Shown here: piece after piece, positions 11,861 through 22,680 of the stretch
Position numbering within the stretch: the first letter of the stretch is position 1
How the letters are laid out: each line of letters opens with the position of its first letter
Source of the DNA: Myoxocephalus aenaeus
Taxonomy: Eukaryota > Chordata > Actinopteri > Perciformes > Cottidae
Reading direction: 5' to 3'
Assembly: GCA_038501785.1 (NCBI GenBank)
Contig: JBAMJR010000154.1
Span: 1-64,000, forward strand
Length of the DNA stretch: 64,000 nucleotides
Notes under the pieces: model-generated
Seen by the model: only the letters and a program-made list of their open reading frames with translations
What the model was told of the DNA's origin: nothing
The model's database searches: none
Position numbers and translations under genes: made by a program

Positions 11861-12188
11861 TGTCACGACCGGGTGTGGCGAGCGGAGACTCAGGTGCAGA
11901 GGAAGGAGACCGAGGCAGGTTTAGGGAGGCCAAAATCCAAAACGTCCTTTAGTTTAGGAACAAACCAAACTTGAAACAAAGAACTGGCAGGTTACAACAA
12001 GGCGAGTGACGAGCGACATGGACCACACATAATACAAAGACAACCCGACAGGGGACAAGGGAAAGCGGGGGAGTATATATAGGGGAGGGGAAACACAGGT
12101 GAAGGGAATCATACTAATGGGAGTGGCTGAGGGCAGGTGCAGGGGATCACAATCAAAGACAAGCACAAGACAAACCAACATCCTGACA
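11861..12188 (-). repeat. 5' LTR of the element (minus-strand sense)
   Basis: 328 bp direct repeat of 9,497-9,824, followed on the plus strand by GGGAA, the right half of the target duplication. On the minus strand it carries the TATA-like box and is followed after 13 bases by the ATG of a long open frame. Confidence 0.93.
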
Positions 12189-12371
12189 GGGAAGGCATCG
12201 AACTATACAATTAAAAAAACTACTACTTTTATTTTTTTTAAAGGCAAGGAGTTGCGGATTCATTAGAGATCAAGGACAATAGGGTCTGGTATTCATATCA
12301 AGGTCATATGAGCTGTAGAAAACCGGGACCCTAGGGCTTAATAAGGGATAGAGCTGACATTTTCGGATGTA

Positions 12372-12970
12372 CAGTCAGGTCCATAAATATTTGGACATTG
12401 ACACATTTTTCATTATTTTGGCTCTGTACACCACAACAATGGAAGTTGTCTTCCGTGGTCTTCCGGGTCTTTTGGTGTTGCTGAGCTCATCACCAAGGAG
12501 TTTTTTTAAGGCAAAGAAGTGGAATGTTCTGCAATGGCCAAGTCAATCACCTGACCTGAATCCAATTGAGCATGCATTTCACTTGCTGAAGACAAAACTG
12601 AAGGGAAAATGCCCCAAGAACCAGCAGGAACTGAAGACGGTTGCAGTAGAGGCCTGGCAGAGCATCACCAGGGACGAAACCCAGCGTCTGGTGATGTCTA
12701 TGGAATCCAGACTTCAGGCTGTCATTGACTGCAAAGGATTTTCAAGTATTAAAAGTGACAATTAGATTTATGATTATATTAATTTGTCCAATTACTTTTG
12801 GTCCCTTAAAAACTGGGTGGCCACATTTGAATTTGTAGTAGTTCCTACACCGTTCACCTGATTTGGATGTAAATACCATCAAATTAAAGCTGAAAGTCTG
12901 CACTTAAAGCACATCTTGATTTTTTCATTTCAACTCCATTGTTGTGGTGTACAGAGCAAAAATAATGACT
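12372..12970 (+). mobile_element. internally deleted Tc1-like transposon
   Basis: The left terminus CAGTCAGGTCCATAAATATT follows a TA dinucleotide (12,370-12,371), as expected for the Tc1/mariner superfamily. The inner terminal repeat at 12,421-12,443 (GCTCTGTACACCACAACAAT and on) recurs as a perfect 23-bp inverted copy at 12,935-12,957. The outer ~45 bp of the right terminal repeat are missing, and most of the transposase is deleted, so the element is dead. Confidence 0.88.
12430..12765 (+). pseudogene. Tc1-like transposase, C-terminal remnant
   Basis: The open frame from the left terminal repeat enters transposase sequence: QWPSQSPDLNPIEHAF is the hallmark block holding the last acidic residue of the DDE triad, followed by a typical C-terminal helix ending at 12,765. 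The N-terminal DNA-binding domain and the first two catalytic aspartates are absent. The last ~90 codons are intact with no frameshift. It cannot be catalytic alone. Confidence 0.88.
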
Positions 12971-15258
12971 TCAAACATAATAACTACAATCCCGAACAGC
13001 CTAAAGTGCTAGTTAGCAGCAGCAGAAGGTTTATTTATATTGATTAGGCTGAAAATACAAATAATGTCCAAATTGGACATGTGGATTTGGTGCAACATTT
13101 ACCGTGTCTTCCTCCACTTTTCTTTGTATTCATCATTTTAGGCGACTGTGCCCATTGAACTGAATACATCGCCTTGAACAACACTTCAAATGGTACAAGC
13201 TTTTTCTCTGATGATGTGGACATGAATCACTTTTCTAGCTGCATCACAGAGAATAAAGATAGTATTGATTTTACTCTAAATGATGTCGCTTGCTGTGTTT
13301 CTTTTTATGATGGAGGAGACTTACTGCATTTCAGTCATGCCTAGAAATCCCAAATCATGTCTGTCTATGGCAGTGAATATGTAATTTGTCAGAATGTCCT
13401 CGTGAATTTGAATGTTGGATGTCAATTATTTATCTCTGCAGGGTTGCTGTGTGGCCAACTGCTTGAAGTACATGTATTTCTGGGGCAGGGCTAGAATTTG
13501 CATCTTTGTCTCGGTGGCTGTTGCCATCTGTTGTTAAAGAAGAGATGTATTAATTTAGGACACCCAGCTGGACAGCATTATTAATAAGGTTTATGAGTAC
13601 CTCTTCCTCTTCTACCAGTTTTGCCTTAACAAGTGCATGTGGAAAACTCTGCTTGGCAATATTAAGTGCATTTATAAACAATGGATTTAGTATGTGGCTA
13701 ATAGTTCTTTTCCACTTTTGTACTGATTCAAACTGGATCCATTTACTTTCTAAATTGTTTGGGTTTTACAATAGTCTCTTTCATCTGACATAACACTGAC
13801 ACGCTGGTTCAGAGTAGTTTCTCCAGAGACTGCTGCTAGCTTTCTATAAACTGTACCTGTAATTGAAGCCCCAGAGCTGAACGGTTCCCATGCTCTGCTG
13901 TCAGTCTTGTTGAGTCTCTGAAAAGGCCATGCTGGATCTGTGCTTCATGCTTTCACAAACACACAACCAAGTTGTTTGATGCGACCGATACGACATACAA
14001 ATCTGTGTTGTATGTCAAGTATACGTTAAATGCTGACAAAATCTTGATTCAGAAGCTGGATACTTACCATCAAAGTGTGACCAGACAGAAGGTCTGAGTC
14101 TGTGACAGAGTGACTAACGGTGGCAAACTGTAATTGTGTTTGCCTTACACCCTTAACTTATATTTTAAATCACCTTGATGGAAAGGGGCTGGAAGCTAAA
14201 AGGATATGTTGCTACTGTGGTTGGCAAAGAAAGCCGGCTGTTGTTTATGTTCTGTGGGTTGATGAGGAGGGTTGAAAGCAGCTAACTTCAGAAAGAAGTG
14301 AAGAGATGGATAAGTAAATGGGTAGAATTAATCCAAGAGAAAGACAGACACCACTATTATTCATTTAATTTATTTAAATTAATTTAATCACTCAGGAAAT
14401 TCCATTGCATATTAAGTCACTACACTGCTATTTCCAATCCAGGCTGCTAGAGGGCACATTGCACTTGGGTGGTATTGAATAGTATTGCATGCACGCACTG
14501 AGGAAGAATAAATCTTCCTGACGTGAAATATATCGCAGCTCAACATGTGCGTCTCTTCTATTCTTTGACACAGGTCGGTAAATATGCCTTACATTGAGTG
14601 TACATGCTAGAGTTTATGAGATTGGTTGCACATGTTGCATTTAAGTGCATCTCTGTCAATGGAGATAGAAGGCTGGAGGCTAACTTGCTAATGCTAGTGG
14701 ACTGGTGTAGTGTGGAGCAGCAGGTGGGCAAAGCTAACCCAAAAATAACAAGAAACGTTTGAATTCACTGTGCACTTAAATGTATGAAGCCATTTCAGTA
14801 ATGCAAGAAGATATTTCCTGGTTATTATCTGGCGCCAAAAGGACATTTTTGTGGTTTATTGCCTAAACAGAACGCTAATGTAATGTAATGTTGCATATAA
14901 AATGGCAAATGCACATTGTGGGTAAAGCATTACAAAGGACAGCACCATTAAATTAGGGTGAAAGTATTTGTCATACTCAATGTGTGAAAATGTGTTTTTT
15001 TAGGAAAGGTGAAATGTGTGTTTTATGTTCAGAGAATGAAACCAGAACAATATATGTTGTATTGCTAGGACAAAGCCATGTTATTAGTTTTGTTAAGAAT
15101 ATTACTGTAAGGCCAGTTAATTTTGAGATAGTACAAACAAATGCATTTATTATTTTTCATGGATACAGTAAAAATCCACGAGGTTATAGGATACATATAC
15201 ATGGTAATATATATTTGTATATTTGAAGGAATGTGTTTAATGGGTCTAAGTAGCCTAA
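12971..15258. other. non-coding, no recognised gene
   Basis: Unique-looking AT-rich sequence. A 23-bp string (GTCTCTTCTATTCTTTGACA plus CAG) near 14,550 recurs near 15,878. No gene is supported. Confidence 0.5.
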
Positions 15259-15771
15259 TGCTGCGTTCACACCAAAAGCAAATTTGACGCGCGAGTAGAT
15301 TACATGCAAAGTCAATGCACAGACGCGACAGGTTGCGAAAAAGCTAATTTTCCGCCGGGCGGCGTGAATGGTGCGTTTGACGCGGCGCAAATTCGCGCAA
15401 GTTGAAATTTTCCAACTGTCGTTGCTGAATCAAACTGCTGCTGGTCCGCCTAAAGTAGCGCTGGTAGCGGCCGTCATTCAGACGCTGTTGTGGGACTACG
15501 GATAATATTATGAACCCAGGCATGATGGAGTTTGATGTTCCGACGTATGTGGAATTTACACAAGTATAACGCAGAACTAGTGGTTATTTCTATGGTGGAT
15601 GGCGGAAAGTGTTTTTACGGAGATAAGTCAGGGAGATAAGCCACGCCCCCTTTCAGGCGCGACTAACATTCACAACGTGTTTGGTGTGAACACAGCATTA
15701 TTGTCGAGTGAGTAAACTGACGCGAGTAACGCGTCGCGAATATTAGCAACGCTTTTGGTGTGAACGCAGCA
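15259..15771. mobile_element. PIF/Harbinger-type MITE
   Basis: The terminal inverted repeats are TGCTGCGTTCACACCAAAAG at the left and its complement CTTTTGGTGTGAACGCAGCA at the right. TAA lies on both sides (15,256-15,258 and 15,772-15,774), the 3-bp duplication typical of Harbinger elements. The interior is rich in CG dinucleotides (GACGCGCGAG, CGCGTCGCG) and has no transposase. A second internal copy of the right-end motif (TTTGGTGTGAACACAGCA, about 15,680-15,697) suggests a nested or extended end. Confidence 0.85.
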
Positions 15772-15774
15772 TAA

Positions 15775-18539
15775 CTGAGCTTTATTTTTGAATGAAAAGC
15801 TAAAGCCATTAATTTATAACAGATATGTTTGATACCTAAAATATGATTTGTGAAGAAAAAAAAATCTTCCGAAGTGTGTCTCTTCTATTCTTTGACACAG
15901 CGTGTTCACGGCTGACCCAGGTTCCTAAGCCTGAGGCTGGCAATATTGACTCTGGTTCCCAACCTATGTGAATACATATTTCATGACTGCGCTTTGGGAG
16001 TGAGGAAGGGAAGATTGGTGAATCAAAAAGAACATGCTTTTTTGAGCTGTACATACTGTATGTTTTATCCCAAAAGAAGAATGTATCTTGCATTTTGCAT
16101 GCTGTGTGATTGTGTTTGTGTTTGTGTGGGTGCAAATAATAATAAAGAACCTTTTGTGTGGCCTGCATGTTCCTGTGTGGGCGTTAAGTGTGACATCATG
16201 CTTTTGAGTGCAGCACAGCACACGTGTAACTGCGGTCAACAACTTGAATCATGGGGAAGTGCTTTGGAAGAAGTTTTGGTATTCCTCTTCACACTCCCAT
16301 GGGGCTGAAGGAGAGGGAGGGAGGATATAATAGGATTCAGACAGAGGTGTCTTTGAGGTTGACGGGGGAGCTGTATCCTGACAGATAATGAGCCAAAAAT
16401 GCCAGATTCCTCTGCATAATGATTCATCATTAATGCTGATGTTAACAAAGAAGGGAAAGGCTGCGGTGACAGCAGGGTCATGCATGGCTATTTACATTAA
16501 CTGTGACAATGCACTTGGAGCGAGAGGAACATCTTTGAAGTGCATTAATGGTGTGCCGAGATGAGCAACTCTGCATTGTGGAAGCTTAATTACTTCCTGT
16601 CGCGTATAGATCCCACAGCTCCTTTTTTTCTCCAAATACATCAATTCCTGGCTTTATAAACCACACACTTAAAGCCCCCTATTAACCTGGAGATGTCAAC
16701 CTTATTAGGAACATGTTTGGTACCAATTTTCCCAGTAAACTCGATAAATTATCTTTTTTTCTTTTACTATTCTCAGCATATAAAATGATTTACAATAATT
16801 CAAGCAAGTATCTGAAGTACCGTACTGGTTGAGTTTATCATTAAGTATTTTATTTCACATTAAGAGGACATGTTACACAGCTGCTTCACTGCCGACAAAA
16901 TTTGCTCAAACTGAAGCAGCTTCTGTGCTATAAACACCCACCATAATCAGTATTTTACTTTATTGTTCCATTAAAGTTACTGGATCCTTCAATAGATTTA
17001 TGAACCAGATGAGTATCAACTGGACAGCTTGGGTTTAAGCTTCATGTCAGGAAGCATTTGCCTTGTGGAAGTGTGTTTGTAAAAATCACTGCCAGCTCCA
17101 GGGTTGGTGATCTGCTGCTGATTCTCCCATATGACTGCTGGCAGAGGGCATCCCTTTCATACCCAGTGGAAAAGCGCATGGTCATTTTGCCACCTAAGTC
17201 GAGATGATACAGGCAGCACAGCGTTTCAGCGGGCATCTGAACATATAAGCTACCTACCTCAAGAGTGGTGGAATGGAGGAGTTCTTGTACTTATAATGTA
17301 TTTAGCCTCCAGCATTACAAGGAAGTAGAAACCATTGGTCAGAAGGACAAATCTTTTGGAAAACTGAAATAGTTTGACCCTCATTGCTGTGGAGAAGAAA
17401 ATGCTTGACTCGTATTGTACATACATTTGGCAATCTTTCTTACAATTGAAACATTACAATTAAAAACATTAAAGAGTTATGCAATGGAGGATATCATTAG
17501 ATCAGGCAGCACACTGAAGCTGTGCTTGCATTAGCCGATTGGTATCAGCTGCTTCATCTGTGCTTTACAATCACTGGCCGCTTGACTACCAGCTGATTAG
17601 TAACATCCACTCTAATTCATGCAGGTGTACAGTGCAGCCATTATAACCTGTCGCTTCTCAGTGTCCCCTCCACTGGCCCAAAATCCTGCTTATTCGCATT
17701 GGTTTTGTTGATTTAACTAAGTTTTAATGTTCATGTATGTTTATTGAGGACGGTTTAGTTCTTGCAGCTGAATGCTCATGCTGACTGGAGTCTCTGAAAG
17801 CTCCCTTCGCTCGTAACAACTGCTATAGTCAATACTGTACCTTGACATACTGTAAGTGTCTCTGACTAGAATGTAATTTGTAAATGTTAGGTGCTGAGAT
17901 GACTGAGATAATTTCTAAACAGATAAATTAGGGAGCTAGGGTTATCATAATAGACAGAAATCTACTTTTATACCTCTTGTCTTCACGATGTGTTGTAACA
18001 TATTGGAGCCTTGCAGTAGCACAAGGAGGCACAGATGTATATTTATCGTCACATGTTCCATATACCATGCAATGATCTATGGCCACTATAAATCTCACAG
18101 TCAGTTCAAATAAACACATCTTCGCATCATATTGCAAATCACTAATTAACAAGAAAAAAATAAGCTTAGCCACTATAAGAAATTCAAAGTAAATAAACAG
18201 CAACACACACGCAGACATTAGCACCCAGCCGAGGGCCATAGCCCAAAATCAGAACAATGTAACCAAACAGCCAGCATTTAATGGCATTACATTTAATTGA
18301 TTTTGCCAAGCACACAAACAAAAGCAGAGCCAAGACAATACTTTCGCTAACTATCAAAACATAAGCTTGCATGTTTGAGGCTGGCAGAGGATGTGACAAA
18401 TGGCATCACCAAATACCGGCGGCAGGGAGCACACCTCAAAACATGTACTGATATTTTCCCCACAGTGCCATCCGGTAGAGAGACATTATTTGGCTGTTGG
18501 CAGGCAAACTTCCTTATGAAATGTGACATAAGCAGCAGC
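15775..18539. other. non-coding, no recognised gene
   Basis: Short open frames only. 16,240-16,610 is of mixed composition with several TAAT/ATTA cores and looks more constrained than its surroundings, but I cannot test conservation. Confidence 0.45.
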
Positions 18540-18870
18540 CATGGGAAGCTACTTTAATACTGTAGCTACTGTAGTGAAGCTACATGCTATACTTTTCCTT
18601 ACTGAGGCTAAAGTACACTTTGCGAGTAGAGGTCTACACTACAAGCTACTCAGAGGAAGAAGCGTAATACATTGAAGCCCTCTTACTCTGAAGTAATAAA
18701 CAAATGTGCACATTCATTTAAGCTACCCCACCACAGAGTGGAAAAATGTACTTTCCAACATTAGAAAAGTAGCTACTCTACTCAAACACTCCTGGGAAAT
18801 TAAACTACTCCTCAACCCAGGCAACAGTTTTAACAAAGCAGAGTTGGGGGCAGAGCATTAACAGCTTAAA
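18540..18870. repeat. dispersed fish repeat (TAGCTACT-rich)
   Basis: Repeated TGTAGCTACT, ACTACAAGCTACTCAGA and AAGTAGCTACTCTACTC motifs on both strands resemble a dispersed teleost DNA repeat. Class and exact ends are uncertain. Confidence 0.4.
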
Positions 18871-18996
18871 TACACCGCCTCCTGGCAAAGGATGCTTTAT
18901 TGCAGCCAGTAGTTTGTCATGTGTGAGTACAGCAGCTCACTTGAGCTAACTCAAGTAGCTCCAAGGCTTCACTCCATTTACACAGAAAAGGGATTC

Positions 18997-18998
<2 letters not shown>

Positions 18999-19079
<81 letters not shown>
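18999..19079. repeat. (TG)40 microsatellite
   Basis: Uninterrupted TG dinucleotides for about 81 bases. Confidence 0.98.
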
Positions 19080-19080
<1 letters not shown>

Positions 19081-20202
19081 ATTCGCATATCTCAAGAACT
19101 TCAGGCAATCTACTTCACACTTGGCGGGTGTATTTCTCGGGACCCGACAACGTGACGTGACGAAGTTCGTACAATTTGGACACATGACACATTCAATATG
19201 AATAAACTTAAAATAAACTGCGAACAGCGCTCTTTGCAAATTGAGTCAAGCATGTTGTCATAGCTGGCCTTTTCAGGCCATGGCTCATTGACTGCAGTTT
19301 ACTTTTGCTGCTGGATGCTGTATATACTAACGTTACAACTTTTCTTCACCCTGTAGCACTTCCTGGATCAACTGTTCTTGTTGTTGCGAAACAAAAACAT
19401 TGTGAAAAGTACAGCGTATATCCTGTTAACATTATGATCCATGTTGCACTTTTATTCTCATCATTTTTGTTTATATTCCTTTATTAATCAGTTGTTTATT
19501 TTATAATCTGCCCTGAAATCATCACAACCTTCTTAAACCAAGATCTAGTACAAAGGGCTTGTTTCACTCACAATACCTTGAAAAGATCAACCTCTGTTTC
19601 ACCCACTACAGAGAACAGCTTTGAACTTTTTCCTGTCTGTTGTGAACATTGAACTGCCTTGAGTAACACAATATAAAAAAATACATTTAAAGATGTTTCA
19701 ATTGCACATAGTTGTTAAAGTTGTACTGCATGTTACTTTGACAGATTTAGATCTTGCTGGATAACTTGAAATTAATCTGTGAGGTCAAAAATCACCACAA
19801 TTTTTAAGAAATCCATACTGTATATGTGATACTTCAAGGTGCCTCCTTGAAAACACCATTCATGAGTATTTTTTGGCTGTTTGTCTAGCTCTGCAAGACC
19901 TTGTTTCCCCCTCTCAAGATGTTGTTTATTTTGTGTTTTTTGTAGGAGACAGTGAATAGATAGATTCCTTCAATCAGTGTATTCACCATCTGGTTTACTC
20001 ATATCATGGCTTCGAGAGAAAGGCTCCTCCTCTCCCTTTGCTCTGTCTTTTGATGTCAAATATGCAGTGACAGCCACCATAGAAGTGACCCATAATTCAT
20101 CTCTCTTCCATCTAGGCTTCATTATTCCTGCAGTAGCTGCTGCATCCTGTTTCATCCTGTACTGAAATGATGCAAAAAGAAACTTAATAGACATTCTGCA
20201 AC

Positions 20203-20275
20203 ATGAAACTCTTGTCTGTTTATCTCCTGGTTGCTGTGTTATTTCTAGTGCAAGGAAAAATTGATGGCTTCAAAG
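20203..20275 (+). other. orphan signal-peptide-like exon (tentative)
   Basis: ATG opens 24 codons reading MKLLSVYLLVAVLFLVQGKI and on, ending at a consensus donor (AAAG|GTAAAT) in phase 1. This is the shape of a first exon of a small secreted peptide: a short basic n-region, a hydrophobic core and small residues before a cleavage point. The nearest acceptor in range (TTTCAG|ATTACT, exon from 20,578) would add only about nine residues (DYFCAKETF) before a stop. I see no cysteine-rich mature peptide downstream, so it may be a decayed gene or chance. Confidence 0.25.
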
Positions 20276-20333
20276 GTAAATTCTGAACATCAGAAGCGTC
20301 ATCAAGACAAATTACTGGTTTAAGGTTGTTTGA

Positions 20334-20455
20334 CATTTTCTCTCCTTGTTGAAATCAGGTTGTTAAGGAGATAAAAGGGATCTCTGGCCTCAGTTAGTGA
20401 CACAGCTTTCCCTTTTATCTCCTTAACAACCTGATTTCAACAAGGAGAGAAAATG
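20334..20455. repeat. perfect 47-bp inverted repeat with 28-bp loop
   Basis: The left arm 20,334-20,380 starts CATTTTCTCTCCTTGTTGAA. The right arm 20,409-20,455 is its exact reverse complement, ending AACAAGGAGAGAAAATG. A transcript from either strand would fold into a fully paired hairpin. Confidence 0.95.
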
Positions 20456-20581
20456 CTCTACATTGCATATTTCATTCAGCAAATCCCTTTTTGTAGTACA
20501 GACCTACGTCAAATCATCTTTGCTTTTTTCATAAAATGTTCTATTATATTGTAATGCATCTCGTGTCTTGGTTTCAGATTA

Positions 20582-22430
20582 CTTTTGTGCAAAAGAAACA
20601 TTTTAAGATGTGAAAGTGACAGTTTTGGTTTCCTTTCGGGTCAGTACACTCGGTACAACACATTAATACAATATGGGGATTGCGTCCTTTCAAGGCCAAC
20701 CTGAAGAACCTCTCTTAAAAACACATGTCAAAGCCAATGAGACTTTTGCACACAGGTAGCACTGCCTTTAAAAGACCCTGCTCACTTTCACCTCTATCTA
20801 TTTGCAATCCACCTTGCTTAACCTTATTCTTGTAGTCCCTTTCTGAAGATTTAACTATTTTACAGGAGGTGACTTAGCTCTCCACCCAAGGGGTCGCTAT
20901 CAAGACTGGTTTATGTGTTGCACTTGTTCAGCTTGCTAGCTAACCACATTCCCTGCCTTTTAGCGAAGCTAATGGATACTTGATTAGCCTTGTTAACAAA
21001 TCTGCACAACTGTTTAGATTTTGCTCACATACAAGTAGTTTGCTTAGTATGGTAACTTGCGTAGTGGAATAGCCCTTGAGAAAGAGAAAAGCTCTCTTAG
21101 CGAGAGCTAGCAAAGCTGGTAAGCGAAGTATTGCCCCCAGCACAAGTGCTTTCTGGGCAACCATACCCAGTGTGTCTTGGAATTTTGTATGCAAAATCTG
21201 CATTTAGCTCGTCAGGGGACCTGTGTGCACCAATGTCTTCTCTGGAAGACAGCCCTGGGGAGATTGTAGCATTCTTGTCGAAGGAAGTTAGGAGGCTCAG
21301 CCTCTTGCCGAGACCCTCTGTTGTCTGAAGCCACTGATGTGAGTAACTGAAGTGTCGTACCGAGTATACAACCAAAAAGGAACTGGGGGTTATGCACAAC
21401 ACAGGTCAGACCCACACAACCTTCCAGCTCGCGGAAGTACAGTTTAGACGGAGGAGGAGAGACTGCTCTGGGTCATTTGGAGACCTGCCTGCAACAATTT
21501 CTTTGGCCATGAAAGGCATTTTCAGAAAGGTTCTTCAGGTTGATCAAGCGAGTTCACACTCCTCATACCTCATGTAATAATGAGTAATTCACAAGCTCAT
21601 TGAGCCCCTTAGAGACTCCCACACATCAAAGCTGCAATAGGTATCCTGTAGATTGCTGAAGTGTTCTTGGCATTTCTGTCTTTATTTGAGCCTCTCTATT
21701 TCCTACATTGCTCACTACTTCTAAGGAGAGGCATGATGAGGAAAAACATGCTCAAATAGGTCAGCAAAGAGAGCAATCAGCCGCAGTACCATCTGTCCCT
21801 CTAATGACTACCTGGTTGCTCTGTGATGTGACACAGTTGGCTGGAGTAGCTCCATAGCAAGCATCCTCTCATTAGGCCTCTGCATTTCTACCCGACTCAG
21901 AACAACTGACTGTCTGCATCTCTAACACACACAAATATACTCTGCCCCTTTATCAATAGTCCGTACTGCTCGTCCATCTTGTTGCTGCTGACACAAACAG
22001 TGGGCGGTTAGCAGTGACTGTCAGTCTTTTAAAGCTGGAAAACAAAGTGCCTAAAACCACTTTTAGTGCATTTGACCAGCATGTAAACAATACTTTTTTG
22101 TTTCCACAGTGGAAAAGTATGAGTGAATAATTGTGCTGTTGATGGAGGATACAGCAGGCCTTAGTTGAGCCTGATGATGTCTGGGAGCCTGGATAGCCCC
22201 CATCCACGTTATCCCCTGGCTGTGTGCTAATGCCAGGGCACTCTCTGTAACTTTAAACACATCACTCAAAATTGTGCTCGCTTGAGATTTGAGAACTGAT
22301 TCGAGTTGTATTTTGACTTGCAAAATATATGTATTTGATCTGTACTGTGTTATATGTAGATTTAAAGGATAAAGCTGAAGTTGATGCCAGGCCCATCCTC
22401 CGGGTCTGATAAGTAAAGCTAATTGCATTC
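20582..22430. other. non-coding, no recognised gene
   Basis: Mixed-composition sequence with short open frames. None has a domain or splice context I can support. Confidence 0.45.
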
Positions 22431-22431
22431 T

Positions 22432-22680
22432 TTGCTAATAGCCATCAGGGATCGACTCTTCTGGTTGCAAGCAAAGTCTAGTTGCATAGAAGTGTATGAG
22501 AAAATTAAATGTAAATATGAGTTCATGGTCTCAATCACTAGTTTCAAGTATTTTCCAATGCCACCTGATATTCAGTGTTCAGAGTTAAATAGATGCAGGG
22601 TATGCTTAAAGGTGTGTCTACAATGGGATTGAAGTTGTATGTGTTTTCGTTTTACAACTTTAACCCTTTCATAGTAAGTT
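22432..22680. repeat. dispersed fish repeat, copy 1
   Basis: It shares AGCCATCAGGG, ATGAGTTCATGGTCTCAATC, CTAGTTTCAAG and ACTTTAACCCTTTCA in order with 42,528-42,700. I recognise the string (GGTTGCA...GTTGCATAGAAGT, then TATGAGAAAAT) as a common teleost dispersed element. No coding capacity. Confidence 0.65.

Larger units (their letters stand above)
9497..12188 (-). mobile_element. complete non-autonomous LTR retrotransposon with tandem-repeat interior
   Basis: Two direct repeats of 328 bp (9,497-9,824 and 11,861-12,188) look identical by eye and have TGTCA...TGACA inverted ends. GGGAA flanks the element on both sides (9,492-9,496 and 12,189-12,193), a 5-bp target-site duplication. The LTR reads naturally on the minus strand, with a CTATATATAC TATA-like box. 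On that strand a purine-rich run (G9 T G3, about 9,828-9,842) lies just before the 3' LTR, like a polypurine tract. No reverse transcriptase, integrase, protease or RNase H is encoded, so movement would need enzymes in trans. No TGG primer-binding site follows the 5' LTR; the first bases are GGACAACCCGACC and then ATG. LTR identity implies recent insertion, unless gene conversion has homogenised the ends. Confidence 0.93.

Noticed and set aside
9735..11924. 729-codon plus-strand frame across the LTR element as a gene
   Set aside because: It runs antisense to the LTR promoter, starts inside one LTR and ends inside the other, and is open only because the GC-rich repeats are multiples of three. 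The minus frame starting just after the 5' LTR is the better candidate.
18946..19239. Frames of repeated Cys-Val or Thr-His residues at (TG)n tracts
   Set aside because: They are translations of dinucleotide microsatellites (also at 29,627-30,373), not proteins.
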